Source: Gracilimonas amylolytica (GTDB lineage: Bacteria > Bacteroidota > Rhodothermia > Balneolales > Balneolaceae). Taken from it: 64,000 nt of DNA. Below, piece by piece: positions 63,157 through 64,000 of the stretch. Made by a program: the position numbers and the translations under genes. The DNA is taken from contig NZ_PQBS01000040.1 in assembly GCF_002911695.1 (NCBI RefSeq), positions 308,571 to 372,570 of the forward strand, in the 5' to 3' direction. Each line of letters begins with the position of its first letter. The first letter of the stretch is position 1. Below the pieces are notes generated by a model that did no database searches, had not been told where the DNA came from, and was given only the letters and a program-made list of their open reading frames with translations.

Positions 63157-64000
63157 ATGCTAAACAAAACCATCCGGTTTTTCCTGGAAAACAAACTCGT
63201 GGCCGTGCTTCTATTACTGGTCATGGTAGGCTGGGGGCTTGCCGTTGCGCCATTTAACTGGAATTTAGACTTCCTGCCGCGCGATCGTGTTCCTGTAGAT
63301 GCCATTCCCAACCTTGGGGAGAACCAACAAATCGTTTACACTGACTGGGAAGGACAATCCCCTCAGGATATAGAAGACCAGGTCACCTATCCTCTAACCA
63401 CTCAGTTGTTAACGGTACCGGGTATCAAAACCGTGCGAAGTAATTCGATGACCGGTCTTTCCATCATTTATATCATTTTTGAAGAAGATGTGGATTACTA
63501 CTGGAGTCGCTCCCGAATCCTTGAAAAACTGAACTCACTTCCGGCAGGCACTTTGCCTGACGCTGCAAAACCCGCTCTTGGCCCTGATGCCACCGGATTG
63601 GGACAAATATTTTGGTATACACTTGAAGGCAGGGATCAAAATGGTGACCCCGCAGGAGGATGGGACCCTCAGGAGCTTCGATCCATTCAGGATTTTTATG
63701 TGAAATATGGGCTATCAGGTGCGCAAGGCGTGGCTGAAGTGGCTTCCATCGGGGGGTATGTGAAAGAGTACCAGGTCGATATCGATCCTAACAAACTAAA
63801 AACCTATGAGGTCACTCTTTCACAGGTCATCGATGCCGTACGGAAAGCCAATGCTGAGACCGGTGCCCGCACCATTGAAATGAACAATGTGGAATACCTG
63901 GTGCGAGGCATTGGTTATGTCAAAGACCTTGAAGATCTGGAATCAGCCGTAGTTAAGGTGGTGGATAATACGCCCATCCGTATTCAGGATGTGGCTTTCG
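63157..64000 (+). CDS. cusA: CusA/CzcA-type heavy-metal RND efflux pump, N-terminal part, cut by window edge
   Basis: The first 281 codons of an RND inner-membrane pump; the frame is open to the window end. It starts MLNKTIRFFLENKLVAVLLL, followed by the HME-RND block VDAIPNLGENQQIVYTDWEG, QDIEDQVTYPLTTQLL, DYYWSRSRILEKL and ALGPDATGLGQIFWY. The wording is closer to CusA (Cu/Ag) than to CzcA, by recall of the family; the metal-binding Met residues lie beyond the window. It would assemble with membrane-fusion and outer-membrane partners, expected downstream. Confidence 0.93.
   Translation, partial: MLNKTIRFFLENKLVAVLLLLVMVGWGLAVAPFNWNLDFLPRDRVPVDAIPNLGENQQIVYTDWEGQSPQDIEDQVTYPLTTQLLTVPGIKTVRSNSMTGLSIIYIIFEEDVDYYWSRSRILEKLNSLPAGTLPDAAKPALGPDATGLGQIFWYTLEGRDQNGDPAGGWDPQELRSIQDFYVKYGLSGAQGVAEVASIGGYVKEYQVDIDPNKLKTYEVTLSQVIDAVRKANAETGARTIEMNNVEYLVRGIGYVKDLEDLESAVVKVVDNTPIRIQDVAF

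Noticed and set aside
1-64000. CRISPR array, insertion sequence, prophage or rRNA operon
   Set aside because: No regularly spaced direct repeats, transposase, integrase, phage structural gene or rRNA sequence was found on reading either strand.

Overview
The window reads as chromosomal DNA from a Gram-negative member of the FCB (Bacteroidota-like) group, most plausibly a Balneolales relative such as Gracilimonas or Balneola; the genus is inference. The evidence is a type IX secretion PorQ-like protein, lipoproteins with Bacteroidota-style lipoboxes, an LptD-like outer membrane assembly protein, a eukaryote-like type 2 IleRS, weak Shine-Dalgarno sites before many genes, and Bacteroidota-type promoters (TTTG, about 20 nt, TAnnTTTG) in front of both tRNA genes. 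Base composition is moderate and even, and nearly all of the DNA is coding. There is no phage, insertion sequence or CRISPR array.

1-13 kb: a FadI/FadJ-type beta-oxidation pair (the thiolase is cut by the left edge), a stand-alone single-module NRPS-like enzyme (A-T-TE), a beta-propeller lipoprotein, a BCCT osmolyte transporter with a tandem Usp protein, yajC, and a RibBA whose cyclohydrolase half lacks the zinc ligands. 12-22.4 kb: the ileS / DksA-like / lspA operon, a protein-deglycation operon (LMW phosphatase, fructosamine kinase, BtuF-like protein), an orphan receiver, and an oxidoreductase operon (SDR, ALDH, YhdH).

22.5-36 kb: a kelch lipoprotein, an M28 peptidase, a PAS histidine kinase, a FrnE-like DsbA, a DUF2911 lipoprotein, a cutA/enoyl-CoA hydratase pair, tRNA-Leu(TAG) followed by tig-clpP-clpX, a membrane histidine kinase and an ECF sigma factor. 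36-56 kb: cell-envelope and housekeeping genes. A leftward run holds porQ, aroC, a TPR protein, a LysM-RlpA protein and a CPBP protease. An MlaEFD-type lipid transport operon is followed by a PpiD-like foldase, then ribD-ribE. A second leftward run holds a ftsB-like gene, a ROK kinase and lptD. Then come a secreted PLD/SNase-like/HhH protein, tRNA-Lys(TTT), a thioredoxin-like protein, HIT-aroQ, a flippase and a NYN/cold-shock-like protein.

56.8-64 kb is a metal-homeostasis neighbourhood: a P1B-2 (Zn/Cd/Pb-type) ATPase with no N-terminal metal-binding domain but a Cys-rich tail, an isoprenylcysteine-methyltransferase-like membrane protein, an AraC regulator carrying its own HMA-like CxxC domain, a VOC protein, an orphan HigA, a CynX-like MFS transporter that appears to start at ATT, a small Cys/His/Met-rich exported protein, and the start of a CusA-type RND pump. 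This is the most accessory-looking part of the window. The other notable points are enzymes with altered signature residues: GXHH IleRS, the Cys-nucleophile thioesterase, zinc-less GTP cyclohydrolase, ROK and DksA-like domains, and a NYN domain without its third acidic motif. There are also intergenic palindromic elements at three places.
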